Below, piece after piece: positions 6,977 to 17,967 of a stretch of 23,480 nt of DNA. Positions within the stretch are counted from its first letter, which is position 1; each line of letters opens with the position of its first letter. The position numbers and the translations under genes were made by a program. The stretch covers positions 1 through 23,480 of the forward strand of contig JAJRZV010000080.1 in assembly GCA_024275095.1 (NCBI GenBank), given 5' to 3'. The notes beneath the pieces were generated by a model. The model was not told the origin of the DNA. It did no database searches and saw nothing but the letters and a program-made list of their open reading frames with translations. The stretch is from a bacterium. Its GTDB lineage: Bacteria > JAJRZV01.

Positions 6977-8545
6977 TCAATAACGTTCCCTCAAGGAAAG
7001 AAGTCCGAAGGAGTGGGGAGGCAATTTGAGTATTATCGTGCATTCTCCACCTGCCCGGAAGCGCTTTTCTTCAAGCGTGCGGCTGTAAGGTCCTGTGGAT
7101 GTATAGATTCTCACTTCGCCCTCGCGGGGCAGGCAATCATCAAATGCGAGAGAAAGCACAGCCTCACTTCGAATGTTACGATTGAGGAACATCACCTGAA
7201 TGTTGCCATTGTTTTCTCTTACCGGGACAGCATCCACCATGGGCACATTGTGGAGAGGCGGAATGTCTCCCAGTGCATCAGCATCGAATGCAGGTCCTGT
7301 AATTTCGTGTTCGAACATGACGGTATTTCTGATTGTTGATGCAAGCAAAAAAGCATAATAGGGAGGCGTGACAAAAGCTACTGGTCCGTCGGTATAAATA
7401 AGCCCCAGGGTGTTGACCATCTGCGCATAATTCGCCATTGAAAGCATTCCCTGTGCTGAAAGACGGATCATTTCAATAAGCACCCCCGCAGTGAACAGGG
7501 CTTCTCTCATGGTAAATTCTCTGCCCAGCTCAACGTCGTTGGCACGCCATCCCACGTTCCACTCGTCAAAAGCGATGGTTGTACCGGAGTCCTCTCCCAG
7601 CACATAAACGATATCTTCGTAGGCATTTTTTACCATCTGAGAAACGTAAACCGGTGAACCGACAACGCTGTAGTAAGTGCTTTCCTTCGGAGCGATGAAA
7701 GCCGTATTGCCCCCCGGCAGATACACATGGATGGTTAGATAGTCTACATCTTCGCCAGCGATTTCCAGGAATGCTCTGTTCCATGCAGCGTCGTATCCTG
7801 CAGCTGTGAAGCGTATATCAGGTGAGACAGCTTTCATGGCGCGCGTGAATTCGAGGTACCTTTTTGCATAAGAGACAGCGTCTGTGTGTCCCAGGGCCCA
7901 CCAGCCCCATATTTCATTGCCCACTCCCCAAATGGTTACATTGTATGGTTCCCTGTGTCCGTAAGAAGCACGTTTTGCCCCCCAGTACGTGTCTGTGGAG
8001 CCGTTAACATACTCGACCCATTCGGCTGCTTCTTCTGTGGTGCCGGTGGAGTAGTTGACCTGAATATAGGCTTCGCCGCCCACGTAGTTTAGAAACTGGA
8101 AGAACTCGTCTGTTCCGAAATGGTTTGTATCAGGAGGTGCAAATCGTGAGCCCATAAATGCCCAGTAGGGATTTTCTATGACCGGTCGAAGTTCGCGGGG
8201 GCCGATTCCGTTCTGCCAGTGATAGGCGTCGGCATACAGCCCTCCGGGAAATCTGATAACAGGGGGAGACAAGGCCTTTGCAAAATTCAGCACGTCCATT
8301 CTTAAACCTGCTCCCAGCCTTTCCACCGGAGTCTCTTCGTCCCATATTCCCCCGTAGAAGCAACGTCCCAGATTTTCAATAAAGTGCCCGAATATTTTGT
8401 CATCCACAGGACCTACAATGCTGTTTGTGTGTACATTGAGGCGGGCGGATATGGCCTGTGGTGCACTTTCCCCACACGAAGCGATTCCCACACTTATCAC
8501 CACAGGCAGAACAACTCTTAGAAGAGATAACCCTTTTTTCTTCAT
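6977..8545 (-). CDS. GH51-type alpha-L-arabinofuranosidase, predicted lipoprotein
   Basis: A 522-residue glycoside hydrolase (family 51, clan GH-A) expected to remove terminal arabinofuranosyl residues from plant polysaccharides. The family opening F-G-H-F-I-E-N-L-G-R-C is at residues 52-62, followed by R-F-P-G-G and Y-H-W-Q-N-G-I-G-P. The acid/base Glu is in G-V-G-N-E (Glu211) and the nucleophile in F-D-E-W-N (Glu328). The N-terminus has basic residues (K-K-K), a hydrophobic stretch and the lipobox-like G-I-A-S-C with Cys24, which is unusual because most GH51 enzymes are cytoplasmic. I chose the ATG at 8545 because the signal peptide begins there; an in-frame GTG at 8575 would add ten residues. 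No clear ribosome site is seen. It heads the minus-strand run, with no transporter or other sugar gene nearby. Confidence 0.9.
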   Translation of the reverse strand: MKKKGLSLLRVVLPVVISVGIASCGESAPQAISARLNVHTNSIVGPVDDKIFGHFIENLGRCFYGGIWDEETPVERLGAGLRMDVLNFAKALSPPVIRFPGGLYADAYHWQNGIGPRELRPVIENPYWAFMGSRFAPPDTNHFGTDEFFQFLNYVGGEAYIQVNYSTGTTEEAAEWVEYVNGSTDTYWGAKRASYGHREPYNVTIWGVGNEIWGWWALGHTDAVSYAKRYLEFTRAMKAVSPDIRFTAAGYDAAWNRAFLEIAGEDVDYLTIHVYLPGGNTAFIAPKESTYYSVVGSPVYVSQMVKNAYEDIVYVLGEDSGTTIAFDEWNVGWRANDVELGREFTMREALFTAGVLIEMIRLSAQGMLSMANYAQMVNTLGLIYTDGPVAFVTPPYYAFLLASTIRNTVMFEHEITGPAFDADALGDIPPLHNVPMVDAVPVRENNGNIQVMFLNRNIRSEAVLSLAFDDCLPREGEVRIYTSTGPYSRTLEEKRFRAGGECTIILKLPPHSFGLLSLRERY

Positions 8546-8613
8546 TTTCGGGTAATTGTACACGGGTAAAAGCACAGATGACAGGATAAACGAAAAAGAG
8601 AGTATATAGAGTA

Positions 8614-8642
8614 TATAAAGGGGCTAAAACCTCCCTCACCAA
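8614..8642 (-). promoter_or_regulatory. Possible promoter for the GH51 lipoprotein gene
   Basis: On the minus strand TTGGTG (8642-8637) is followed after 18 bases by TTATAT, which runs into the tandem repeat TATATACTC. The repeat gives two further TATACT-like -10 candidates. The match is modest and the leader would be about 60 bases. Confidence 0.28.
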
Positions 8643-8864
8643 TCCCATTTTGGCACCACGTGTATCTGAACAAATCTTTCCAGGAAGTGAGATGGTAAAA
8701 ACATAATCGTTTTTGGTTAAAAGTAATAGAAACAACCAATCTATCGGAAGGTCTGAAGAAAGTGAATGTTGTAGAGTTGTGTTCACATTTTCGTGGCTTT
8801 TAGGTGTGTTCTTATGTGCTTATCCTGTCCCGAAACAATCACCTCTGTTTACCAGTGCCGGAAG

Positions 8865-10193
<1,329 letters not shown>

Positions 10194-10196
10194 AAG

Positions 10197-10850
10197 ATGT
10201 ACGTGATTCTGGGAATAGGAAATTTCGGATATTACGTGGCCAAAACCCTTTACGAAGCCGGCGAAGAGGTCCTTGCTGTAGACCAGAGCAGAGAGCGCGT
10301 TCAGAATGCCGATAAGATATGCACCAAGGCGGTGGTTGCCGACGTGACTGACCGCGATACCCTGAAAAGCCTGGATGTTGATGAGGCCAGGGCTGTCATT
10401 ATCGCTCTTGGTGATGATATGGCGGCCAGCATTCTTGCAACGCTTCACCTGAAAGACCTGGGTGCTCGCCGGATTATAGTAAAAGCCATTTCCGAAGAAC
10501 ACGCGCGCATTCTCGCCATGATCGGGGCTCATGAAGTGATTTTTCCCGAGCGGGATATGGCTCTTAAAGTGGCCAGGCAAATTATTTCTCCCAACATGCT
10601 GGATTCTCTCTACCTCAGCGAACAGTACAGCATGTGGGAAATTGCTCCACCCTCTGGCTGGATCGGTAAGACGCTCAGTCAGATTAAGGTTCGGAATGAA
10701 TATAACATTCAGGTTGTGGCTATTAAAGATGCTCTGGAAGACGCCATGCACATACCCCCTCCCAGTGATTACGTAATCAAAGACAGCGACATACTTATTG
10801 TTATAGGGCGCAACAGAGACCTGGAAAAGCTGAAAAGACTCGAGGGCTGA
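10197..10850 (+). CDS. TrkA/KtrA-family potassium-channel regulatory protein (RCK domain)
   Basis: A 217-residue cytoplasmic subunit with one RCK unit, the size of KtrA, not of the two-unit TrkA of enterobacteria. The nucleotide-binding Rossmann motif is G-I-G-N-F-G (residues 6-11), with an acidic residue at the end of the second strand (V-D-Q, Asp29) that favours NAD(H) or ATP. The C-terminal half (about 135-217) fits an RCK_C ligand-binding domain. Such proteins gate a TrkH/KtrB-type potassium translocator, and none is encoded in the window. It follows eno by three bases and precedes rnr by 22. The family is clear; the exact partner and choice between TrkA and KtrA are not. Confidence 0.88.
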   Translation: MYVILGIGNFGYYVAKTLYEAGEEVLAVDQSRERVQNADKICTKAVVADVTDRDTLKSLDVDEARAVIIALGDDMAASILATLHLKDLGARRIIVKAISEEHARILAMIGAHEVIFPERDMALKVARQIISPNMLDSLYLSEQYSMWEIAPPSGWIGKTLSQIKVRNEYNIQVVAIKDALEDAMHIPPPSDYVIKDSDILIVIGRNRDLEKLKRLEG

Positions 10851-10872
10851 GGCCCTAAAAAATGGATAAACA

Positions 10873-12930
10873 GTGGGTGAACATTTACTGGAAAAAGCTG
10901 TGGATTTTGTCAGGGAGTACTTCCCGAGGGGGACCCCCTCTCCCACCCGTACTGAGCTGACACGTATTGCTCAGGACTCAATAGGAAAAGCAGTACTTAA
11001 AGATGTATTGAAAGTTCTTCTGCGCGTGGGGTACCTCAAACGCAAAGGACGGCGGTACATTGCCAGCCCAAAATACATTATTACTGTTGCCCGGATTGTG
11101 AAAAATGGCGGAAGCCCGGTGGTGGTGTGTGAACAGGACAGGGAGCTTGTCCTTGAATATTCGGAAAACGTGTTTTTTCAAGCCGGAGACAGAATCGCCG
11201 TAATGGTGAGAGCCTCGAGTCGACGCAGACAGCGTGCAGTGTACCTGTGGCATGTGGAGCGGAGAAACGCAGAGGTTGTTGGTTCTGTTCGGCAACAACG
11301 CAAGGGTTTTGTTTTGAAAGTATCCGGGGGCAAGATTGTTTTTCCTGTTGCAAAAGGATTACCCGGATTCAAAGCGGGTTTTATCGTACGTGCTGTGCTT
11401 CACGACCGGCCTGGACGGACGTGGGCCGAGGTAAAAAAAGTAATTGGTAAAGAGGGAGACGCCGAGGCTGAGGTTCGAGCCGTTCTTGTAAAGAATGGCA
11501 TGCCTGCTGAGCATACGCAGGAAGCGGAGGAGGAAGCTCTCAGAGTGGCCCGTCGTCCTGTTCGCATTCTTCGTGAGGATTTACGAGACATTCCTTTTAT
11601 TACACTGGATGTGGACGATGCCAAAGACCATGATGATGCTGTTGCACTTGTGAAGACAGGTGGGGGCTACGTTCTCTATGTGGCTATCGCTGATGTAAGT
11701 TCCTGGATAAGACCGGGTTCCTTGCTGGATGAGGAAGCATTCAGAAGAGGATTTACCATTTATTATCCTGGAGGATTCTTCCCGCTGTTTCCGCGAAAAC
11801 TTACAGATGAAGTATTTTCATTAATTCCCGGTAGGGATCGACGTGCCCTTGTGGTGGAGATGGGACTGACTCAGGACGGACGCCTTCGTTATTACAGCAT
11901 CTGTCCGGCAACCATTCGTTCCCGGGTACGCCTTTTTTACGGAGAGGTCAGCCAGTTTCTCGCAGGCCTGGGATCTGTGCCCTCCCAGGTGGAAGAAATG
12001 ATTTTTGAGATGTCCAGGCTTGCGCAGAAACTGCGCCAGAAAAGAAGGGAACGCGGAAGTCTGGATTTCGACCTTCCCGAACAGTTTTTTGTGTTTGAAG
12101 GGCGGAGACTTCACGGAATTCAAAAACGCATGGCAGAAGAGGCCAGCCATATTGTAGAAGAGTTTATGCTTCTTGCAAATGAGGTTGTGGCGCGCAGGAT
12201 CGCAGAGGAAAATGTATCCAGCATTTATCGTGTTCATCCTCCACCTGATCCTGCGGACATCAGGGAACTGGAAACTGTGCTTGCACAGTATGGAATCCGG
12301 TGGAAAAGACCTCTGGATAGACACCAGCTCGCCGCTGTCGTGGATTTTGTAAAGGGGACACCTCAGGAGCAGGTGCTCATTATGAGCGTGCTGCGCGCGT
12401 TGAAACTGGCAGTTTATAGTGCTGTCCCGGCGGAACACTTTGGTCTCGCACTTCAATACTACACTCATTTCACCTCGCCTATCCGGCGTTATCCCGATGT
12501 GGTGGTTCACCGCGTGCTCAAGCGCGTCCTGGACGTGGATGATGTTTCACCTCTAGCAGAGGGCGTCGGAATGGAAGAGGCGGCGGAGAGGTGTTCTCTG
12601 CTCGAAAGGCGTGTGGAGGAAGTGGAAAGAGAGCTGAACCGTTTTTTCTCAGCCGTTTTTATGAAGGACCGCGTGGGGGAGAGGTTTAAAGGGATTGTCT
12701 CCGGAGTGATCGAGTCTGGTGTGTTTGTGGAGCTGGAGGATCCTTTTGTAGAAGGATTTGCACCACGAAGGTTTATCAGAGGAGGTCCTTTCAGGTATGA
12801 CCGGAAGAGAGGTGTATTGAAGGATCGACACGGAAAAACTATTGCTCCGGGAATGCCTGTTGAGGTAGAAGTGATAAGGGTCAACCCGATCAAGCGATAC
12901 ATAGATTTTAAACTTGTAGAGTTCAGGTGA
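10873..12930 (+). CDS. rnr: Ribonuclease R (RNB-family 3'-5' exoribonuclease)
   Basis: A 685-residue processive exoribonuclease that degrades structured RNA. An N-terminal winged-helix-like segment (about 1-65) and cold-shock-like regions lead into the RNB domain. The four catalytic Asp residues are in L-D-V-D-D-A-K-D-H-D-D (Asp246, 252, 254, 255). The block H-F-T-S-P-I-R-R-Y-P-D marks the end of the RNB domain, and an S1 domain (about 598-680) closes the protein. The only possible start is the GTG at 10873, because an in-frame TAA lies two codons upstream. Its ribosome site is poor (GGAT), so expression may rely on read-through from the upstream gene. A short hairpin (AGGGC/GCCCT, 10843-10856) spans the preceding stop codon. 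dgt follows after four bases. Confidence 0.95.
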   Translation: MGEHLLEKAVDFVREYFPRGTPSPTRTELTRIAQDSIGKAVLKDVLKVLLRVGYLKRKGRRYIASPKYIITVARIVKNGGSPVVVCEQDRELVLEYSENVFFQAGDRIAVMVRASSRRRQRAVYLWHVERRNAEVVGSVRQQRKGFVLKVSGGKIVFPVAKGLPGFKAGFIVRAVLHDRPGRTWAEVKKVIGKEGDAEAEVRAVLVKNGMPAEHTQEAEEEALRVARRPVRILREDLRDIPFITLDVDDAKDHDDAVALVKTGGGYVLYVAIADVSSWIRPGSLLDEEAFRRGFTIYYPGGFFPLFPRKLTDEVFSLIPGRDRRALVVEMGLTQDGRLRYYSICPATIRSRVRLFYGEVSQFLAGLGSVPSQVEEMIFEMSRLAQKLRQKRRERGSLDFDLPEQFFVFEGRRLHGIQKRMAEEASHIVEEFMLLANEVVARRIAEENVSSIYRVHPPPDPADIRELETVLAQYGIRWKRPLDRHQLAAVVDFVKGTPQEQVLIMSVLRALKLAVYSAVPAEHFGLALQYYTHFTSPIRRYPDVVVHRVLKRVLDVDDVSPLAEGVGMEEAAERCSLLERRVEEVERELNRFFSAVFMKDRVGERFKGIVSGVIESGVFVELEDPFVEGFAPRRFIRGGPFRYDRKRGVLKDRHGKTIAPGMPVEVEVIRVNPIKRYIDFKLVEFR

Positions 12931-12934
12931 GGCC

Positions 12935-13981
12935 ATGAATATCCGGGAGAGGCAGGAGGCTCTTGAAAGACAGAGACTCTCTTCGAAGGCCTGTCTCAGT
13001 AGCGAGAGCAGAGGACGCCCCCGGGTCGAGCCCGAGTGCCCTGTGCGCATGGCTTTTCAGCACGACCGCGACCGCATCATTCACTCCAAGGCCTTTAGGC
13101 GCCTGAAGTACAAGACACAGGTGCTTATCCTTCCGGAAGGTGACCACTATCGCACCCGAATGACCCATACCCTGGAAGTGATGCAGATCGCCCGGACCAT
13201 CGCCCGTGCCTTAGGTCTCAATGAAGACCTCACAGAAGCTATTGCCCTGGGCCACGACCTCGGTCACACTCCCTTCGGGCACGTGGGAGAGGATGTGCTC
13301 AACAGAATTTTTCCTGAAGGCTTCAAACACTCGGAACAGTCCCTTCGGGTAGTGGATGTTCTGGAAAAGGATGGCGAGGGGCTTAATCTCACGCACGAGG
13401 TCAGGGATGGCATTCTTCATCATTCCAAAGGCACAGGTCCCATTGTTCCCCTGGAAGGCCGGGGGATACCCCAAACCATGGAAGGGATGGTCGTGCGTGT
13501 GTCCGATATCATTGCATATCTCAACCATGACCTGGATGATGCCCTCAGGGCCCGAATTATCACCATGGACGATGTTCCCCCCATTGCACGGGAGCGTATC
13601 GGCGAGAAATATTCAGCGCGGGTGAACAATATGGTTGTTGATGTAATAGAAGAAACCGCGAGGCGAGATGAATTTTGCGTGTATTTTTCAAAATCCATGT
13701 TAGAAGCGGTGGAGGTATTGCGGAAGTTTTTGCTGGAAAGGGTGTATCAGGCTCCAGAAGTGAAAAAGGAGGCATTCAGGTGTTACAATGTGTTGAAGAG
13801 CCTTTTTGATTATTACATGGAAAACGATGAGGCGTTTGAAAGAGACTGTCAGGGATTCAGGCAGGGCAGGGACGACAAGGTGACACGGGTGAAGGATTTT
13901 ATTGCGGGAATGACCGACCGCTTTGCTCTGAGGAAATACGTTGAGGTGTTCGTGCCTCGACGGTGGGTAACGGTGGATTGA
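12935..13981 (+). CDS. dgt: Deoxyguanosinetriphosphate triphosphohydrolase-like HD protein
   Basis: A 348-residue HD-superfamily enzyme of the shorter dGTPase-like type, expected to split dNTPs into deoxynucleoside and triphosphate. The N-terminal [15 protein letters not shown] block is the family hallmark. The metal ligands are His78 (T-H-T-L-E-V), His107-Asp108 ([12 protein letters not shown]) and the Asp of V-S-D-I-I-A-Y. A good ribosome site (AGGTGAGG) overlaps the end of rnr, and secA follows four bases after the stop. Substrate preference (dGTP only or all dNTPs) cannot be read from sequence. Confidence 0.95.
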   Translation: MNIRERQEALERQRLSSKACLSSESRGRPRVEPECPVRMAFQHDRDRIIHSKAFRRLKYKTQVLILPEGDHYRTRMTHTLEVMQIARTIARALGLNEDLTEAIALGHDLGHTPFGHVGEDVLNRIFPEGFKHSEQSLRVVDVLEKDGEGLNLTHEVRDGILHHSKGTGPIVPLEGRGIPQTMEGMVVRVSDIIAYLNHDLDDALRARIITMDDVPPIARERIGEKYSARVNNMVVDVIEETARRDEFCVYFSKSMLEAVEVLRKFLLERVYQAPEVKKEAFRCYNVLKSLFDYYMENDEAFERDCQGFRQGRDDKVTRVKDFIAGMTDRFALRKYVEVFVPRRWVTVD

Positions 13982-13985
13982 GCCG

Positions 13986-16727
13986 ATGGTTGAGTGGGTT
14001 CTGAAAAAGATATTTGGCACTCAGAATGAGCGTCGCATTAAAAAGCTTCGCCCTATTGTTGAGGCCATCAACGCTCTTGAAGAAGATGTAAAAAAACTTT
14101 CCAACCAGGAACTGCAGGACAAAACAAAATATTTCCTGGACCAACTTGCCGGTGGCAAAAGCCTGAATGACCTGCTTGTGGAGGCATTTGCTGTGGTACG
14201 GGAGGTGAGCCGGCGGACACTTAACATGCGCCACTTCGATGTTCAGCTCATGGGCGGTGTCGTGCTCCATCGAGGCATGATAGCTGAGATGAAAACCGGT
14301 GAAGGTAAAACATTGGTGGCAACCCTCCCGATTTATCTCAACGCTTTGGAGAGGGACCCTCAAAAGCCCGAGCGCGGAAGAGGTGTTCACCTGGTCACGG
14401 TTAACGATTATCTGGCACGACGTGACGCCCTGTGGATGGGCCCCATATACCTCTTCTTAGGCCTGTCGGTCGGTGTGATCAATCACGAAGCCTCATATCG
14501 TGTTGTCTGGGAGGACGAGGGCACCTTTCGTACAGTTCTGGAGCCGTGTTCTCGCAAGGAAGCGTACGATGCAGATGTAACCTACGGTACGAACAACGAA
14601 TTCGGCTTTGATTATCTGCGCGATAACATGAAGTATTCCCTCGATGAGATGGTCCAGCGGGAATTGAACTATGCCATTATCGACGAGGTGGATAGCATCC
14701 TCATTGACGAGGCACGCACCCCACTCATCATTTCCGGACCATCAGAGGAGTCAACAAACCTGTACTACGTTATAGATCGGGTTGTTCGAAAACTGAGAAA
14801 GGAAAAAGACTTTACAGTGGACGAAAAAGCTCATTCTGTGGTTCTCACCGAAGAGGGGATCAAGCACGCGGAGAAGCTGCTCGGTGTTGAAAACCTTTAC
14901 GATCCCCGACATGTGGACTTAGTGCATCACCTTCAGCAGGCACTGCGGGCTCACCACCTTTACAAACGCGATGTTGATTACATTGTTAAAGACGGCAAGG
15001 TGATCATTGTGGATGAATTCACGGGACGCCTTATGCCCGGTCGCCGCTGGTCTGATGGACTTCACCAGGCTGTTGAAGCGAAAGAAGGCGTGAAAATTGA
15101 GAGCGAGAACCAGACCCTTGCCACCGTGACGTTTCAGAACTTTTTCCGCATGTACAACAAAATTGCCGGCATGACAGGAACGGCCGAAACCGAGGCCATG
15201 GAATTTAAAAAGATTTACAACCTGGAAGTGGTGGTTGTACCCACCAACAAACCCATGATTCGTAAAGATTTCGATGACGTTGTTTACAAGACAGAAGAGG
15301 AAAAATTTGAAGCCATCGTTGAAAAGATCAAGCAGCTTAACGCTTTGGGGATTCCGGTACTGGTTGGAACCATATCCATAGAGAAAAACGAGCTCCTGTC
15401 TCGACTCCTTAAAAACGAAGGCATTAAGCATCACGTGCTCAATGCGAAAAATCATGAGAGGGAAGCCATGATCATTGCCCAGGCGGGTCGCAAGGGTGCG
15501 GTTACTGTTGCCACTAACATGGCCGGCCGCGGTGTGGATATCATGATCGGTGGTAATCCAGAGTATCTTGCCCGGGAAAAAGTGCAGAAGGAAGGCAAAC
15601 CAGAACTGTACCGTGAATATCTGGAGCAATATCAAAAAGAGTGCGAACAGGAAAAGGAGGAAATTCTTAAAATTAAAGCTCCGGAACTGGGTATAGATCG
15701 GGGCGGTGGTCTCTTTGTTATTGGTAGCGAACGTCACGAGTCAAGGCGTATTGATAACCAGCTCAGAGGTCGTTCTGGTCGTCAGGGTGACCCTGGCTAT
15801 ACTCAATTTTACCTGTCCCTTGAGGATGACCTGATGCGCATTTTCGGGGGTGAGCGCCTCAAGCGCATGATGGATCGGCTCGGTGTTCAACGAGGCGAGG
15901 AGATCAGGCACCGCTGGGTGACCAAAGCCATTGAAAATGCCCAGGCCCGGGTCGAGGCCCGTAACTTTGAAATCCGCAAGCACCTGCTCGAATACGACGA
16001 TGTCATGAACCGCCAGCGCGAAACAATTTATTCGTGGCGCAAGGACATTCTTTCCAAAGATGACCTCAAAGAGGACTTTCTCGATATCGTTCGGGATGTG
16101 GTTGAGATGATCGCGGAGGACATGGCCAATCCAGACATTCCCCCGCAGGAATGGGAATGGGAGAGCATCGAAGATGCGGTGAGAAGTGCCTTTTTCTTTC
16201 CTTACACCAGGCCGGAAGTTGACCGTGCGTTTACCGTGGAAGACCTGGCTGAAGATATTTATAAAAAGGCATTGGAGGTTTACGAAACAAAGGAAAGCAC
16301 CTTTGGTGCTGATGTTATGCGGCGCGTGGAAAAGTTCATCATGCTTCAAACCATTGACAGCAACTGGAAGGATCACCTGCTTGCCCTTGATCATTTGCGA
16401 GAAGGCATTGGCCTGAGAGGCTATGCGCAGAGGGACCCTCTTATAGAGTACAAACGCGAGGCCTTTCACATGTTTGAGGCCATGGTGGACCGGGTGAAAA
16501 TGGATATCGTGAAAAAACTCTTCCTGGTGCAAATTACCTCGCAGGAAGAAGCAGAGAGAATCTCTCCCCTCCGACGCCAGCCAGCTCAGCTTCAGTATTC
16601 GGGAGGTGAAGCCTCTGCACAGCCTGCAAAGGGCACGGTCAAAAAGAAACATAAAATTGGCAGAAATGACCCGTGCCCATGTGGCAGCGGTAAAAAATAT
16701 AAAAAATGTTGCGGGAGAGTGGCGTGA
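13986..16727 (+). CDS. secA: Preprotein translocase ATPase SecA
   Basis: A 913-residue motor ATPase that drives proteins through SecYEG. Walker A is M-K-T-G-E-G-K-T (102-109) and the DEAD-type Walker B is D-E-V-D-S (233-237). The block [15 protein letters not shown] and the second nucleotide-binding half with [10 protein letters not shown] are present, and [10 protein letters not shown] supplies the arginine finger region. The C-terminus has the zinc-binding SEC-C motif C-P-C-G-S-G-(x8)-C-C, which also binds SecB or ribosomes. About ten to fifteen extra residues before the Y-G-T-N-N-E block, relative to E. coli, are a variant seen in several phyla. The stop overlaps the argJ start by four bases. 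It is presumably the secretion motor for the exported proteins encoded nearby. Confidence 0.99.
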   Translation: MVEWVLKKIFGTQNERRIKKLRPIVEAINALEEDVKKLSNQELQDKTKYFLDQLAGGKSLNDLLVEAFAVVREVSRRTLNMRHFDVQLMGGVVLHRGMIAEMKTGEGKTLVATLPIYLNALERDPQKPERGRGVHLVTVNDYLARRDALWMGPIYLFLGLSVGVINHEASYRVVWEDEGTFRTVLEPCSRKEAYDADVTYGTNNEFGFDYLRDNMKYSLDEMVQRELNYAIIDEVDSILIDEARTPLIISGPSEESTNLYYVIDRVVRKLRKEKDFTVDEKAHSVVLTEEGIKHAEKLLGVENLYDPRHVDLVHHLQQALRAHHLYKRDVDYIVKDGKVIIVDEFTGRLMPGRRWSDGLHQAVEAKEGVKIESENQTLATVTFQNFFRMYNKIAGMTGTAETEAMEFKKIYNLEVVVVPTNKPMIRKDFDDVVYKTEEEKFEAIVEKIKQLNALGIPVLVGTISIEKNELLSRLLKNEGIKHHVLNAKNHEREAMIIAQAGRKGAVTVATNMAGRGVDIMIGGNPEYLAREKVQKEGKPELYREYLEQYQKECEQEKEEILKIKAPELGIDRGGGLFVIGSERHESRRIDNQLRGRSGRQGDPGYTQFYLSLEDDLMRIFGGERLKRMMDRLGVQRGEEIRHRWVTKAIENAQARVEARNFEIRKHLLEYDDVMNRQRETIYSWRKDILSKDDLKEDFLDIVRDVVEMIAEDMANPDIPPQEWEWESIEDAVRSAFFFPYTRPEVDRAFTVEDLAEDIYKKALEVYETKESTFGADVMRRVEKFIMLQTIDSNWKDHLLALDHLREGIGLRGYAQRDPLIEYKREAFHMFEAMVDRVKMDIVKKLFLVQITSQEEAERISPLRRQPAQLQYSGGEASAQPAKGTVKKKHKIGRNDPCPCGSGKKYKKCCGRVA

Positions 16728-17881
16728 ATGTGAACGGTTTCTATTTTGCAGGAATTCACAGTGGTATTAAGGACAATGCATCCAGGGATTTAGGCCTGAT
16801 TTACGCGCCTGACGGAGCGGCGTGTGCTGCAGCTTTCACTGTTAATCGTTTCAAGGCATCGCACATTCTGCTCGATGTGCCCCGTCTCAGGCGCGGCCGG
16901 TGTCGAGCGGTTCTCGTCAACTCCGGTAATGCCAATGCATGTACAGGCAAAGAAGGACTGGAAGATGCCAGACGACTTACGGCAGTGCTGGCCAGGGAAT
17001 TAGAAATCAGCGCGCAGGACGTGCTCATGGCTTCTACCGGGTTGATCGGCCAGCGCCTCCCTGTAAAAAAGATAGAAAAACGCATACCCGTGCTTATTCG
17101 AAGTCTCAGTCGTTTAAGGGTAGAGCATTTTGCCGAAGCCATTATGACAACAGACCACTTCATGAAGATTCGCGAGGTGGAAATTTCGTCACTGGGTGTG
17201 AAGATTTTGGGCCTGGCCAAAGGGGCGGGCATGATTCACCCGCACATGTCCACAGCAACCATGCTCGCTTTTCTTCTCACGGATGCAGAAGCCACGCACC
17301 TTGACCTGCGCAGTGTTATAGATGCTGTCGTGGATGAAACGTTCAACAGCATTTCCGTGGATGGTCAGATGTCCACCAATGATTCATTTTTTGTGCTGGC
17401 GAATGGTAAAAGCGGGGTGAAGGTATCCACAGGTAAAGAAATGGCACTTTTTCAGAGTGCTGTAAAGGATGTGTGTGCTTCACTGGCGGAACTTATCGTG
17501 CGGGATGGAGAGGGCGCCACGTGCGTTATAGAAGTTGAAGTCAGAGGTGCTCGGACGCGGGTGGATGCGCAGAATGTAGCCCGCACTATAGCTACATCTG
17601 CTCTTGTAAAGACGGCATTTCACGGAGGAGAAGAGAACTGGGGTCGCATTGTTCAGGCTCTGGGTACAACCCGTGCATCGTTCCGACCGGAGAAGGTTAA
17701 AATTTACGTGAACGGGCGGCTGTATTTCAGCGAAGGCAAGGGACGCAGTACCCTGAGACGAAAACGTCGTGAAAAACATCGTGTCGTTATTGACCTCGCA
17801 GCAGGCGCGGCCTCGGCGCGCTTCCTCACGTCAGACCTTTCAGAACAATATGTCCGGATTAATGCTGAGCATTTGACGTAA
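16724..17881 (+). CDS. argJ: Glutamate N-acetyltransferase / bifunctional ornithine acetyltransferase
   Basis: A 385-residue self-cleaving enzyme of arginine synthesis that moves acetyl from N-acetylornithine to glutamate, recycling the acetyl group. The oxyanion residues are in S-T-G-L-I-G-Q (Thr105-Gly106). The autocleavage site is at A-T-M-L (Ala178/Thr179), Thr179 becoming the nucleophile. Further family blocks are [13 protein letters not shown] and N-W-G-R-I. Just before the cleavage site the protein reads [10 protein letters not shown] where the family usually has M-A-T-M-L, an apparent two-residue insertion. The start is the GTG at 16724, six bases after GGGAG and overlapping the secA stop; the longer ATG version at 16706 lies inside secA's tail. 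It is the last gene of the plus-strand run. No other arginine gene is in the window. Confidence 0.95.
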   Translation: MNVNGFYFAGIHSGIKDNASRDLGLIYAPDGAACAAAFTVNRFKASHILLDVPRLRRGRCRAVLVNSGNANACTGKEGLEDARRLTAVLARELEISAQDVLMASTGLIGQRLPVKKIEKRIPVLIRSLSRLRVEHFAEAIMTTDHFMKIREVEISSLGVKILGLAKGAGMIHPHMSTATMLAFLLTDAEATHLDLRSVIDAVVDETFNSISVDGQMSTNDSFFVLANGKSGVKVSTGKEMALFQSAVKDVCASLAELIVRDGEGATCVIEVEVRGARTRVDAQNVARTIATSALVKTAFHGGEENWGRIVQALGTTRASFRPEKVKIYVNGRLYFSEGKGRSTLRRKRREKHRVVIDLAAGAASARFLTSDLSEQYVRINAEHLT

Positions 17882-17890
17882 CACGGGATG

Positions 17891-17935
17891 ACGTAAAAAA
17901 ACCCGGGTGTGGGGAGGCCCACACACACCCGGGTT
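17891..17935. terminator. Rho-independent terminator between convergent genes
   Basis: A perfect 12-bp inverted repeat, AACCCGGGTGTG (17900-17911) and its complement (17924-17935), with a 12-base loop. On the minus strand the stem is followed by a run of seven Ts, so it is a good intrinsic terminator for the lipoprotein gene. On the plus strand only TTGCTTC follows, so it is weaker for argJ. The 86 bases between the two stops hold nothing else. Confidence 0.85.
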
Positions 17936-17967
17936 GCTTCATAAAAGGCGCCCCGGCACAGACAGGA

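Noticed and set aside
8400-8786. Minus-strand frames of 65 and 128 codons upstream of the GH51 gene
   Set aside because: No ribosome site or domain, and cysteine- and histidine-rich composition typical of random frames; treated as non-coding.
10843-10856. Hairpin AGGGC/GCCCT across the end of the TrkA-like gene as a terminator
   Set aside because: The stem has only five pairs and is followed by As on the coding strand, so it cannot act as an intrinsic terminator of the run.
11821-12510. A 229-codon minus-strand frame opposite rnr
   Set aside because: It lies within the RNB catalytic domain on the plus strand and has no support of its own.
14919-16652. Two long minus-strand frames (272 and 303 codons) opposite secA
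   Set aside because: They run antisense to a fully conserved SecA and show no domain, ribosome site or protein-like composition; they are by-products of codon use.
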